Source of the DNA: Polaribacter litorisediminis
Lineage (GTDB): Bacteria; Bacteroidota; Bacteroidia; Flavobacteriales; Flavobacteriaceae
Reading direction: 5' to 3'
Length of the DNA stretch: 64,000 nucleotides
Assembly: GCF_019968605.1 (NCBI RefSeq)
Contig: NZ_CP082966.1
Span: 669,001 to 733,000, forward strand
Each line of letters opens with the position of its first letter. Position 1 is the stretch's first letter. A model generated the notes under the pieces. That model searched no databases. It worked only from the letters and a program-made list of their open reading frames with translations, and was not told the DNA's origin. The position numbers were made by a program, and so were the translations under genes. Below, in pieces: positions 17,111-25,992 of the stretch.

Positions 17111-17363
17111 AAACCTTTATTTTTAAATAAAAATAGTGCGTTTACACATGTAAAACCTTAAACATAAATCCATATCATTGGTTATCTGATGTCATTGATT
17201 GAATCACAGAATATAAAGCTAATAAATTATTGGAATTGTAACCTCAAAATCGGCACAAAAATTAAATATAGATTAGCGAACGCTTACTTTGCTGGGGGAT
17301 TTTTTAGTTATCAATCAGATTTAAATGGTATTTATGTATATTTTATGTACATATGTTTATAAA

Positions 17364-17939
17364 TTAGATAGTATATAATTTTTTGCGAATTCTACTTAAT
17401 TGAACGGGCGTAATATTTAGAAAAGAAGCAATGTGATATTGAGGTATTAAATTTTCTATGTTAGGAATTACCCTTTTTAATTTTTTATATCGCATTGTTG
17501 CATCTAAAATAGTTAAGTCATATATCCTTGATTCAAGCAATAAGAATACACTTTCTAAAGCGCTTGCGTACATGTATGCAATATCTTTATCCTCTAAGGC
17601 AAGTTGTTTTAGTTTTTTAAAATTGATGGCATATAACTCACATTCAGTTAAACAACTATAAGAAACATCAGAAGACTTGTCTAAAATTAAAGCGCCTAAA
17701 GCACCCGTAGCACTAAAAGGCGTAAATAGACTTCTTATATATTCTTTGCCTTTTTCATCAGTATAATAAGATCTTACAATCCCGCTTTTAAGAATAAAAA
17801 GGTCTTGTGGTATTTCTCCATACTTTGCTAATATATGGTTATTAGAAAATTTTTTTATTCGTGTAAGCTTTGAAAATTTCTGATAAGATTCTTTAGGTAA
17901 AACATGAAAGTTATTAATAAAATTAAGCAAGTTTTTCAT
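17364..17939 (-). CDS. Crp/Fnr family transcriptional regulator
   Basis: A 191-residue protein with an N-terminal cyclic-nucleotide-binding-like beta-roll (ILAKYGEIPQDLFILKSGIVR, about residues 35-55) and a C-terminal helix-turn-helix end (PQYHIASFLNITPVQLSRIRKKL, about 165-187). The DNA-binding domain is the short form common in Bacteroidota Crp-like regulators; no cysteine cluster for an iron-sulfur centre is seen, so it is not a classical Fnr. Ligand and targets are unknown. It starts 43 bases after the stop of the WbqC gene on the same strand and may be transcribed with it. Confidence 0.87.
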   Translation of the reverse strand: MKNLLNFINNFHVLPKESYQKFSKLTRIKKFSNNHILAKYGEIPQDLFILKSGIVRSYYTDEKGKEYIRSLFTPFSATGALGALILDKSSDVSYSCLTECELYAINFKKLKQLALEDKDIAYMYASALESVFLLLESRIYDLTILDATMRYKKLKRVIPNIENLIPQYHIASFLNITPVQLSRIRKKLYTI

Positions 17940-17981
17940 TTACGAAGTGCCTTTTCAGTTTAAAATAACATTTTTAAAATT

Positions 17982-18578
17982 CTATAGAAAACTTAACGCA
18001 TTGGGGCCTTCCATAAATAATAGGTCTAAAATAGAAAGATTTTCAATAAAACCATGCTTGTCATCAAACATTTGTATATATTTTTCCGTTGTTTTTTTAG
18101 GTTGATGTTTTCTATCGGCTAAAAATCTGTAATCATTTTTTTGGGTTTCCAATTTATAATTATCAGTTTTAGAGAAGTCTGAATTTAGTTGAAGTGCATC
18201 TGTAATAAATAAGTAACTATCGATATTAATATCTTGAAGATATTTGTATTTTTTTTCGAAAATAGGAGCGATATCATCTTCAAGAAGATCAAAAAAAGGA
18301 GAAGTTCTATAAGCGATTTGTAAAGATTTAAAATGTTGATCTTGCCAAGGAAAGTCGTTCTCAATTAACGTGTCTTTTGTTTTCTTTCTAGCTGATTTCA
18401 ATGGATGTTTTACTGGAATACTCAACAATTGTTTTCCGTTTGAATTGTAGATGTAACAACGATTTCGGTAACTTTGTTTCTGAAAATTATCTTCCATTTC
18501 AAAAACTACAGTATCCGATTTTACAATCTCTGAATATTGAGAAATAGGAGAAAAATAAGTAGGAATAAATAATGCCAT
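17982..18578 (-). CDS. WbqC family protein
   Basis: A 198-residue protein with the WbqC family arrangement: MALFIPTYFSPISQYSEIVK at the N-terminus, FQKQSYRNRCYIYNSNGKQLLSIPV (about 32-56), and a C-terminal PNALSFL. Family members occur in glycan or LPS gene clusters and next to lepB in Flavobacteriia; a biochemical function is not established to my knowledge. It follows lepB on the same strand with 205 bases between them. Confidence 0.85.
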   Translation of the reverse strand: MALFIPTYFSPISQYSEIVKSDTVVFEMEDNFQKQSYRNRCYIYNSNGKQLLSIPVKHPLKSARKKTKDTLIENDFPWQDQHFKSLQIAYRTSPFFDLLEDDIAPIFEKKYKYLQDINIDSYLFITDALQLNSDFSKTDNYKLETQKNDYRFLADRKHQPKKTTEKYIQMFDDKHGFIENLSILDLLFMEGPNALSFL

Positions 18579-18582
18579 AAAG

Positions 18583-18605
18583 CCCCTTTTAATTCCCTAA
18601 AGGGG
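18583..18605. repeat. G/C-rich hairpin before the WbqC gene
   Basis: CCCCTTT (18583-18589) and AAAGGGG (18599-18605) form a hairpin with a nine-base loop immediately upstream of the WbqC start codon. Its G/C content stands out locally. It may end a transcript or block readthrough from lepB; I cannot decide. Confidence 0.5.
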
Positions 18606-18720
18606 ATATTTTGGCAAGTTTATGAAAAGATGCTCTAGCTTTTTTATCAAAAGAAATGAATATAAAAACCTTTGCGAACTTTGTTATAAACCTGTGCATA
18701 TTTGTGTTTATTTAACTATT

Positions 18721-18774
18721 TACTGCTACTGAATACTGCTACTGAATACTGAATAATGAATACTGAAAACTGAA
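18721..18774. repeat. Minisatellite, 13-14 base units
   Basis: Four units: TACTGCTACTGAA twice, then TACTGAATAATGAA and TACTGAAAACTGAA, in the intergenic space between lepB and the WbqC gene, ending 10 bases before the lepB stop codon. Confidence 0.8.
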
Positions 18775-18783
18775 TACAGAGGG

Positions 18784-20484
18784 CTATTTCTTAACTTTCT
18801 TTTTCCCTTTAAAAAAACTCCAACCAATATAAAGAGCTATCAAGGCAAAGACAAAATATCTATAAGAAACTGGTTCTCCATCTCCATGAACGGTGGTAAA
18901 CATTCTATCCCATCGAATCGATTTTAACTTTACACCAAAAGAAGGTGCATCAGCATCCCAACTAAACCATATCATTACAGGCTTTCCTAGCACATGATCA
19001 AAAGGAACATACCCCCAATAACGAGCATCTAGAGAGTTGTGTCTGTTATCTCCAACTAGCCAGTAATAATCTTGTTTAAAGGTGTAAGAATCTACTTTTT
19101 CTCCGTTGATAAAAATAGCATCTCCATTGATTACTAAATCATTATTTTCATAATTTTTAATAATCTGCTCGTAATAAGGTAAGGATTTTTTGTCTAATTT
19201 TACAGTAGCGCCAGCTTTCGGAATATAAATTGGACCAAAATTATCTTGGCTCCATTGATTACTTTCTATATGCGGAAAAATAGCATTATCAGGCGCATGA
19301 TTTACTTTTTTAACAGATGCGGTTAAAGGATATTTTTTAAGTCGAGCAACTTCTTCATCTGTCATATTAATATTGATTTTAGTATCAACATTAATCATTT
19401 TTAAACGTTGTGCAAACTCAGGGTTTACACCACCAGCAACTTCTGTATATAAGGAATCTTGACCAATTTTAGAAAGGCTTCCGTTCTTTTTTATAGCCTC
19501 TTGTACTTTGTCATTTTCCCAATATTCAGTCAAAATTTTATAGACGCCTGTTCGTTCTTTATCTAATAAAAATTTAGGAAAAGTACTTTGGCTAATAGGT
19601 TGTTTGCACTCAAAAGTATAGTAAAATTGTAATTTTGCTCTGTAGGGTAAATCGTTCTTTACGCCGTTTATGTAAACATAACCATCTCTAATTTCTAAAG
19701 AATCTCCAGCTATACCAACAGAACGTTTTACATAATTCGTTTTTTTATCGACGGGTTTATAAGTAAATTTTCCTGAAGTATCTCCCCACATTGTGGCTAA
19801 AGTATCGGCAGGCCAGTTAAAACAGACAATATCATTATTCTTAATTTGTTGTAAACCGGGCAATCGTGTATAAGGTAATTGTGGTTTTTTAAGATACGAA
19901 GCTGTTCCCGTAAAAGGCAGCGAATCATGCACCATCGGCGCAGCAATTACTGTAGAGGGTACTCTGGCACCATAATGAAATTTGCTTACGAATAAATAAT
20001 CTCCCACTAATAAAGATTTCTCTAAAGAGGATGTAGGAATGGTAAAAGGTTGCATAAAATAAGTGTGTACTAGCGTAGCAGCAATGATTGCAAAGGTAAT
20101 AGAACTAACCCATTCACCTAATTCTGAACGAGGTTTTAAACTTCTATCGGCTCTGTAGGCTGCATCTGTTGCATAGTTGATATAGAAAATATACAAGCCT
20201 AAAGTTGCGATGACTAAAAGTGAATCTAGTTTTTTGTAAAAACCAAAAGTTCTGATTGTTTCTATCCAAATTACTGGGAACATTAACAAGTTTACAATCG
20301 GTATAAAAAGTAAAACAATCCACCATTTAGGTCGATTTATAATTTGCATTAAAACGATTCCGTTATAAATTGGTATCGCAGCTTCCCAAGCTTTTCTGCC
20401 CGCTTTTACATAGAGTTTCCAAGTGCCTAAAAAATGAATAACTTGAATAACTAGAAAGAAGATAAACCATTGTAAATATGTCAT
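18784..20484 (-). CDS. lepB: Signal peptidase I
   Basis: LepB cleaves signal peptides from exported proteins at the outer face of the cytoplasmic membrane. The 566-residue product is the long Bacteroidota form: two to three N-terminal helices (within residues 1-105), then a further helix at about 126-143, the catalytic Ser153 in IPTSSLEKSLLVGD (the canonical SMxPTL is modified to SLEKSL), Lys253 in YVKRSVGIAGD, and the box GDNRHNSLDARYWGYVP near residue 485. Between the Lys box and the GDNR box lies a ~200-residue insertion not found in E. coli LepB. A final C-terminal helix precedes a KKVKK tail. It is followed upstream by dapB on the same strand (77-base gap). Confidence 0.94.
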   Translation of the reverse strand: MTYLQWFIFFLVIQVIHFLGTWKLYVKAGRKAWEAAIPIYNGIVLMQIINRPKWWIVLLFIPIVNLLMFPVIWIETIRTFGFYKKLDSLLVIATLGLYIFYINYATDAAYRADRSLKPRSELGEWVSSITFAIIAATLVHTYFMQPFTIPTSSLEKSLLVGDYLFVSKFHYGARVPSTVIAAPMVHDSLPFTGTASYLKKPQLPYTRLPGLQQIKNNDIVCFNWPADTLATMWGDTSGKFTYKPVDKKTNYVKRSVGIAGDSLEIRDGYVYINGVKNDLPYRAKLQFYYTFECKQPISQSTFPKFLLDKERTGVYKILTEYWENDKVQEAIKKNGSLSKIGQDSLYTEVAGGVNPEFAQRLKMINVDTKININMTDEEVARLKKYPLTASVKKVNHAPDNAIFPHIESNQWSQDNFGPIYIPKAGATVKLDKKSLPYYEQIIKNYENNDLVINGDAIFINGEKVDSYTFKQDYYWLVGDNRHNSLDARYWGYVPFDHVLGKPVMIWFSWDADAPSFGVKLKSIRWDRMFTTVHGDGEPVSYRYFVFALIALYIGWSFFKGKKKVKK

Positions 20485-20561
20485 AATATTTTTTTAATTT
20501 CCTTTAAGTAGGAATAATTGTATAATTTATAAGGCGCAAAATAGAAAAAATGTTACAGTTC

Positions 20562-21263
20562 TTAACCAATGTTTAACACATCTTTCATAGAAAAAATGCC
20601 TGTTTTATCTAAAATCCATTCTGCGGCAATTACGGCTCCTAAGGCAAATCCTTTTCTGTTATGAGCTGTATGTTTAATTTCTATGGTATCCACTTCAGAA
20701 TTGTACCAAACAGTATGCGTTCCAGGTACATCCGGAATTCTTTTTGCCATAATCGGTATATGTTCTTCGGATGAAATTTTATCTAACTCCCATGCGGTTT
20801 TAGAAGAGTTTGCAATAATTCCTTCTGCTAAAGTAATTGCTGTGCCACTTGGAGCATCTAACTTTTTTACGTGATGAATTTCTTCCATAGAAATGTTATA
20901 ATCTTTTAGATTACTCATCATTTTTGCCAACTGTTTGTTTAGTTCAAAAAAGATATTAACACCCACACTATAATTTGAGGCGTAGATAAAAGCTCCTTTT
21001 TTTTCTTTACACAGCGCAACAGCGTCTTCATATCTGTCTAACCAACCCGTTGTTCCAGAAATTACAGGAACATTATGCTGTATGCAATTAGAAATATTAT
21101 TGAAAGCTGAATTAGGAACGCTAAAATCAATCGCTACGTCTGCTAGCGTAATGTCAATGGTGTCATCAACATCTTTTTTAATCACTATTTCATGACCTCT
21201 GGAAATTGCGATTTTTTCAATCTCTTTTCCCATTCTTCCGTAGCCTAAAAGTGCAATTTTCAT
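20562..21263 (-). CDS. dapB: 4-hydroxy-tetrahydrodipicolinate reductase
   Basis: DapB reduces 4-hydroxy-tetrahydrodipicolinate with NAD(P)H on the way to diaminopimelate and lysine. The 233-residue protein has the dinucleotide motif GYGRMG at residues 7-12, ISGTTGW at about 90 and the active-site stretch HHVKKLDAPSGTA (about 130-142). It is shorter than E. coli DapB (273), as is usual in Bacteroidota. One base separates its start from the stop of the DUF5683 gene, so it belongs to the parA-parB-DUF5683-dapB operon. Confidence 0.95.
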   Translation of the reverse strand: MKIALLGYGRMGKEIEKIAISRGHEIVIKKDVDDTIDITLADVAIDFSVPNSAFNNISNCIQHNVPVISGTTGWLDRYEDAVALCKEKKGAFIYASNYSVGVNIFFELNKQLAKMMSNLKDYNISMEEIHHVKKLDAPSGTAITLAEGIIANSSKTAWELDKISSEEHIPIMAKRIPDVPGTHTVWYNSEVDTIEIKHTAHNRKGFALGAVIAAEWILDKTGIFSMKDVLNIG

Positions 21264-21264
21264 T

Positions 21265-21861
21265 TTAAAAAGTATATTTAATTTTGAGTCCTACAGTTGG
21301 TGCATCAAATCGAATAGGATTTGAAATTACACTAGGTCTAAATGATAAATTATCATCCGTATTAAATTGCAATAAATGTGCATTTACACTAGCTTCTACA
21401 ATTTGTAAGATATATAGTATAACGCCTGTTAATAAGGACATATCTCTATTTTCTCTTAATTGTTCTTGAGCAGTTTCTAGGGTTTCTGTAGAAACAATTA
21501 GTTGACCATTTATGTTAAATTCATCCACTAATCCGTTTTTTCTTAACTTATACGCAGTTCTAAAACGTTTATAGTCGCTATTGTTAATTTGATAATAATA
21601 AGCAGGAATCGCTAATGCTCCCCAAACGATAGGAGCTTTCCAATATTTCTTATTATAAATTTGCCCCATTCCTGGAAAAATAGCGGAATAAAATGCTGCT
21701 TTAGAAGGGGCTAAAGGATTATAAATACCTCCTTGCTTTATTTTTCCTTTTATTTTAAATTCTTTTAATTTCACACTTTTTGATATGGAATCTTTTTGGG
21801 CTAAAAGATTCACAGAAAAACATGCGAGGCATAAAACAAGTATGGCTTTTTTGAAAAACAA
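21265..21861 (-). CDS. DUF5683 domain membrane-associated protein
   Basis: A 198-residue protein with a signal peptide (MFFKKAILVLCLACFSVNLLA). The recognisable part is PSKAAFYSAIFPGMGQIYNKKYWKAPI (about 52-78), typical of DUF5683, followed by hydrophobic segments around 80-90 and 143-158 and a C-terminal beta-like end (APTVGLKIKYTF). It is conserved between parB and dapB in Flavobacteriia. The function is unknown; an envelope location is inferred. It abuts parB directly (zero-base gap) and dapB (one base). Confidence 0.82.
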   Translation of the reverse strand: MFFKKAILVLCLACFSVNLLAQKDSISKSVKLKEFKIKGKIKQGGIYNPLAPSKAAFYSAIFPGMGQIYNKKYWKAPIVWGALAIPAYYYQINNSDYKRFRTAYKLRKNGLVDEFNINGQLIVSTETLETAQEQLRENRDMSLLTGVILYILQIVEASVNAHLLQFNTDDNLSFRPSVISNPIRFDAPTVGLKIKYTF

Positions 21862-22746
21862 TTATTTTAAAAGATTTTTAATACGATTAAAGTCTTCTTC
21901 AGAATGAAAAGGAATGGAGATTTTTCCTTTTCCGTTTGCGGTTATTGTAACATTGATTTTGTGTCCCAAATAATCGCTAATATCTTTTACACTTTCTTTA
22001 ATGTAGGGTGGTACAACTTTCTTTTTTGGTTTTGCTATAACACCAGATTTTAGAGTTTTTACTAAATCTTCAGTTTGTCTTACCGATAATTTTTCACGTA
22101 AAATTTTCTCATAAATCGCTAGCTGATCTTCAGTGTTGTCCACATTAATCATTGCACGGCCATGCCCCATAGAAATAAAGCCATCACGCATTCCTGTTTG
22201 TAAAATAGGATCTAATTTTAACAAACGCAAATAGTTTGTAACTGTAGAACGTTTTTTACCAACTCGTGTGCTTAATTCTTCTTGAGTTAATTGAATTTCA
22301 TCAATTAAACGCTGATAAGAAAGGGCTACTTCTATGGGGTCTAAATTTTTACGCTGTATGTTTTCAACCAAGGCCATTTCTAGCATTTCTTGATCGTTGG
22401 CAAGCCTTATATAAGCTGGTATTGTATTGTTTCCTATTAATTTTGATGCTCTAAAACGTCGTTCACCAGAAACTAATTGAAATTTATTTCCTTCTAATTT
22501 TCTTACGGTTATTGGCTGAATTACGCCTAACTCTCTAATAGAACTAGCAAGCTCTCTTAAAGATTCTTCGTCAAAATAAGTTCTTGGCTGATATGGGTTT
22601 ACATCAATTAATTCTAGCTCTAGTTCAATAATGTTCCCAACAACCTTATCTGCATTTTTATCGGATGCAGTATTGATGTTCGGTGTATCTTGTAACAAAG
22701 CAGATAATCCTCTTCCTAAAGCCTGTTTTTTTGTTGCTTTTGCCAT
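21862..22746 (-). CDS. parB: Chromosome-partitioning protein ParB
   Basis: ParB binds parS sites, spreads as a CTP-dependent clamp and, with ParA, segregates the origin region. The 294-residue protein has the N-terminal CTP-binding domain with GERRFRAS at 94-101 and ENIQRKNLDPIE at 128-139, a helix-turn-helix around TQEELSTRVGKKRSTVTNYL (about 154-173), and a C-terminal dimerisation part. It starts one base after the parA stop. I found no clear parS-like palindrome in this window. Confidence 0.95.
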   Translation of the reverse strand: MAKATKKQALGRGLSALLQDTPNINTASDKNADKVVGNIIELELELIDVNPYQPRTYFDEESLRELASSIRELGVIQPITVRKLEGNKFQLVSGERRFRASKLIGNNTIPAYIRLANDQEMLEMALVENIQRKNLDPIEVALSYQRLIDEIQLTQEELSTRVGKKRSTVTNYLRLLKLDPILQTGMRDGFISMGHGRAMINVDNTEDQLAIYEKILREKLSVRQTEDLVKTLKSGVIAKPKKKVVPPYIKESVKDISDYLGHKINVTITANGKGKISIPFHSEEDFNRIKNLLK

Positions 22747-22747
22747 T

Positions 22748-23512
22748 CTACGAATTCTTTTTTAATAATTCTTGGGCTAAATTTAAATAATTTACAGCGC
22801 CTTTACTAGTGGCATCATATGCAATTATACTTTCGCCATAACTTGGTGCTTCTCCTAAACGCGTATTTCTTCTTATAATTGTATCAAAAACCATGCTAGA
22901 AAAATGTTTTCTAACTTCATCTACAACTTGGTTTGATAAGCGCAATCTAGAATCGAACATGGTGAGCAGTAAACCTTCTATATTTAAATCAGAATTATGT
23001 AAGTTTTGAATACTTTTTATGGTATTCAGTAGTTTTCCTAAACCCTCTAACGCAAAATACTCACATTGTATAGGAATGATCACAGCATCTGCTGCAACTA
23101 GAGAATTTAAAGTGATTAAACCTAATGATGGTGCGCAATCAATCAAAATATAATCATACTGATCTTTAATTTTTTCAACCGCTTTTTTAAGCATATACTC
23201 TCTTTCTTCCTTGTCTACCAATTCTATTTCTATTGCCACCAAGTCGATGTGTGCAGGGATTATATCTACATTAGGAGAAGATGTTTTTACAATAGCATCT
23301 TTTGCAGCAATAGAGTTTTCTAAAACTTGATAAGTTCCATATTCTACAGCATCTACATCTATGCCAAGACCTGAAGAGGCATTTGCTTGAGGATCAGCAT
23401 CAATTAATAATACTTTTTTCTCTAAAACACCCAAAGCAGCTGCTAAATTAATGCTGGTAGTTGTTTTACCAACTCCTCCTTTTTGATTTGCAATTGCAAT
23501 TATTTTTCCCAT
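22748..23512 (-). CDS. parA: Chromosome-partitioning ATPase ParA
   Basis: A 254-residue ParA/Soj ATPase with the deviant Walker A box KGGVGKTT at 11-18, the switch I stretch DADPQANASSGLG (about 39-51) and Walker B YILIDCAPSLG (about 120-130). The ATP-dependent DNA binding of this protein positions ParB-parS complexes. It leads the operon parA-parB-DUF5683-dapB, with lepB possibly read through. The ATG at 23512 fits the standard N-terminus MGKIIAIANQKGG. Confidence 0.96.
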   Translation of the reverse strand: MGKIIAIANQKGGVGKTTTSINLAAALGVLEKKVLLIDADPQANASSGLGIDVDAVEYGTYQVLENSIAAKDAIVKTSSPNVDIIPAHIDLVAIEIELVDKEEREYMLKKAVEKIKDQYDYILIDCAPSLGLITLNSLVAADAVIIPIQCEYFALEGLGKLLNTIKSIQNLHNSDLNIEGLLLTMFDSRLRLSNQVVDEVRKHFSSMVFDTIIRRNTRLGEAPSYGESIIAYDATSKGAVNYLNLAQELLKKNS

Positions 23513-23689
23513 ACCGAGGCTCTTTTTCTAAAGAGTAAAATTACATTTTTTTATGTTTTCTGAAAATGAAAGATGTTAACAAAAGAATAATCTTTTAAAA
23601 GATTGCATTTAAGTGTTTTATGTTCTTTTCTTTTGAGTTTTTAAACAATTGTCAGCATTCAAATGAACGTTATTTTTTATAGTTTGCTA

Positions 23690-25153
23690 TTATTTTTTTT
23701 CTGGAATATTTTTTAAAACCTCCATGAATAATTTCCAGAATTTTTGAGTGGATGATATTTGAGCGCGCTCATCTGGAGAATGCGCTCCTTTTATAGTTGG
23801 TCCAAAAGAAATCATATCTATTTTAGGATAATTCTGACCTAGAATACCACATTCTAAACCTGCATGACAGGCAGCAATATTTGGGTTTTCTTGAAATAAT
23901 TCTTTATACAAATTTTCAAGGACTACTAAAATTTCTGAATTTAAGTTAGGCAACCAACCAGGATAGGTTCCTGCAAAATCAACATCAAAACCCGCCAATT
24001 CAAAACAAGATCGTAAGGAATTTGCCAAATCCCATTTATTACTTTCAGAAGATGAGCGCGTTAAACACGCTATTTTAATTGTACCCTCTTTTACAATAAC
24101 TCTTGCAATATTATTTGAAGTTTCTACGAGCCCTGAAACATCAGGACTCATTCTATATACTCCATTTAAAGCGGCATAAATAGCTTTGATAAAACCTTCT
24201 TGAACTCCTAAATCCATCACTTTTTCTGGAGATGTAACTTCCTTTATTTCAATCTCTAAATTAGCTTCTAATGTTAAAAACTCTTCTTTTATTGTGTTTA
24301 TTAATTGAGTACTTTCAAACAGAAAAGGTTCTTTAGAAACAGTATCAATAATAACAGTTGCGAAGCTTTCTCTAGGAATTGCGTTTCGTAAACTTCCGCC
24401 ATTAATGTTGGCAATTCGCAAACCAAAATTAGTGAAGCCATCAAACAAAATACGATTCATAATTTTGTTGGCATTTCCTAAACCTTTGATGATATCCATT
24501 CCTGAATGCCCTCCATTTAAACCTTTTACAGCAATTGTAAATCCAGTTGTATTCTTAGGGGTTTCTTCTTCTTTATAGGTTCTGGTAGCGGTTACATCTA
24601 CACCACCGGCGCAACCAATTCCGATTTCATCATCTTCTTCGGTATCTAAATTTAACAAGATTTCACCCTTTAATATACCTCCTTCTAAACCCATAGCTCC
24701 CGTCATTCCGGTTTCTTCATCAATGGTAAATAAAGCTTCAATTTCTGGATGTTGAATATCTGTAGAAGACAAAACTGCCATAATTGCAGCAACCCCCAAA
24801 CCATTATCTGCACCTAAAGTGGTGCCTTTTGCTTTTACCCAATCTCCATCTACAGACATTTTAATGCCTTCTTTATCAAAATCGAAAACAGTATCTGCAT
24901 TTTTTTGATGCACCATGTCTAAATGCCCTTGCAGCACAATGGTTTTTCTAGTTTCCATGCCCAACGTTGCTGGTTTTTTTATGATGACGTTGCCAACACT
25001 ATCAACAAAAGTATCGAGGTTTAATTTTTTGCCAAAATCAACCATAAACTGGATAATTCTTTCCTCTTTTTTAGAAGGTCTCGGAACAGCATTTAAATCT
25101 GCAAAATGATTCCAAACTGCTTTTGGTTCTATATTTCTAATCTCTTGACTCAT
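23690..25153 (-). CDS. pepD: Aminoacyl-histidine dipeptidase (peptidase D, M20)
   Basis: This 487-residue M20 metallopeptidase hydrolyses Xaa-His and other dipeptides in the cytoplasm. The zinc-binding pattern is visible: HLD at 77-79 in LQGHLDMVHQ, the bridging Asp116 in LGADNGLG, the catalytic Glu in DEETGMTGAMG (about 145-155), LNLDTEEDDEI (about 172), and HAGLECGILG plus GAHSPDE near the C-terminus. The length matches the family (about 485). It is transcribed alone, with a TACTTTTG box (25179-25186, minus strand) 26 bases before the ATG. Confidence 0.94.
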   Translation of the reverse strand: MSQEIRNIEPKAVWNHFADLNAVPRPSKKEERIIQFMVDFGKKLNLDTFVDSVGNVIIKKPATLGMETRKTIVLQGHLDMVHQKNADTVFDFDKEGIKMSVDGDWVKAKGTTLGADNGLGVAAIMAVLSSTDIQHPEIEALFTIDEETGMTGAMGLEGGILKGEILLNLDTEEDDEIGIGCAGGVDVTATRTYKEEETPKNTTGFTIAVKGLNGGHSGMDIIKGLGNANKIMNRILFDGFTNFGLRIANINGGSLRNAIPRESFATVIIDTVSKEPFLFESTQLINTIKEEFLTLEANLEIEIKEVTSPEKVMDLGVQEGFIKAIYAALNGVYRMSPDVSGLVETSNNIARVIVKEGTIKIACLTRSSSESNKWDLANSLRSCFELAGFDVDFAGTYPGWLPNLNSEILVVLENLYKELFQENPNIAACHAGLECGILGQNYPKIDMISFGPTIKGAHSPDERAQISSTQKFWKLFMEVLKNIPEKK

Positions 25154-25178
25154 GATATTATCTTTAAAATTGGTGCAT

Positions 25179-25186
25179 CAAAAGTA
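25179..25186 (-). promoter_or_regulatory. Putative -7 element of pepD
   Basis: TACTTTTG on the minus strand matches TAnnTTTG, 26 bases before the pepD start. No -33 TTTG at the usual spacing; the upstream terminator of the nitroreductase gene begins just beyond. Confidence 0.4.
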
Positions 25187-25204
25187 CAGTTTTTAAAGAC
25201 CAAA

Positions 25205-25234
25205 AAAAAGCCCTCTGAAGAAAGAAGGCTTTTT
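25205..25234 (-). terminator. Rho-independent terminator of the nitroreductase gene
   Basis: On the minus strand AAAAAGCCTTCT pairs with AGAGGGCTTTTT (one G-T pair, six-base loop) and runs into T's, 16 bases after the nitroreductase stop. It separates that gene from pepD. Confidence 0.85.
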
Positions 25235-25249
25235 ATAGTTTTAATTTAT

Positions 25250-25882
25250 TTAGTTGATTTCTATGATTACATCCTCAAGATTTTTACGAACCTTTTTCAA
25301 ATCTTTCATATAGTCATCATCGGCTCTAAAACCAACAGGTAAAGCTAACGTGGCGGTTAAATTTTGTGCATCTAAGTTTAAAACTTCATCATATTTTTCA
25401 GGAATAAAACCTTCCATTGGGCAAGAATCTATTTTTTCTAAAGCGCAAATTGTAAGTAAATTACCTAAAGCTAAATAGGCTTGGTTTTTGTTCCAGGCAA
25501 ATAATTCGGCTTGTGTTTTTTTCTCAATTTCAGCAGTTAAAAATTTTTTAAAAGGATTCATTACCGAATCTGGAGTTGCTCTAACCTTTTTTACTAAATT
25601 AAAATAATTTTCAACTTCTTTGCTGCTATATTCTTTTGGAATGCAAATAACAAGAAGATGCGAAGCTTCTAAAACTTGTGGTTGATTGTAAGAATGTACA
25701 ACTAATTCTTTTTGAATGTCTTTATTCTTAATTACTAATAGTTTTAAAGGCTGCAAACCATAAGAAGTTGCTGTTAAATTAAAGGCTTCTTTTAAGGTTT
25801 CTATTTGTGCTGTTGATAAGATTTTTTTAGTATCAAATTTTTTAACGGCATATCGCCATTGTAAACTTTCTATCGAATTCAT
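25250..25882 (-). CDS. NAD(P)H-dependent nitroreductase family oxidoreductase
   Basis: A 210-residue flavoprotein of the NfsB-like nitroreductase family: N-terminal WRYAVKKFD (residues 9-17, FMN contact region), ATSYGLQPLKLLVI (about 37-50), and a C-terminal DSCPMEGFIPEKYDEVLNL (about 151-169) and LPVGFRADDD (about 181). It should bind FMN and reduce nitroaromatics or quinones with NAD(P)H; the physiological substrate is not known. Single gene, divergent from the DUF2851 gene. Confidence 0.88.
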   Translation of the reverse strand: MNSIESLQWRYAVKKFDTKKILSTAQIETLKEAFNLTATSYGLQPLKLLVIKNKDIQKELVVHSYNQPQVLEASHLLVICIPKEYSSKEVENYFNLVKKVRATPDSVMNPFKKFLTAEIEKKTQAELFAWNKNQAYLALGNLLTICALEKIDSCPMEGFIPEKYDEVLNLDAQNLTATLALPVGFRADDDYMKDLKKVRKNLEDVIIEIN

Positions 25883-25992
25883 TTTTTTTATTTAAGGTGT
25901 AAAAATAAACGATAAAAATAGTTTGAGAAACGTACCTCTATTGGAAAAATTGATAAGCAAATAAATTTTTTTGTATCTTGAAGCAAAAAAAG

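Noticed and set aside
21862..23690. Search for parS sites near parAB
   Set aside because: No convincing GTTNCACGTGNAAC-like palindrome was found by eye in or around the operon.
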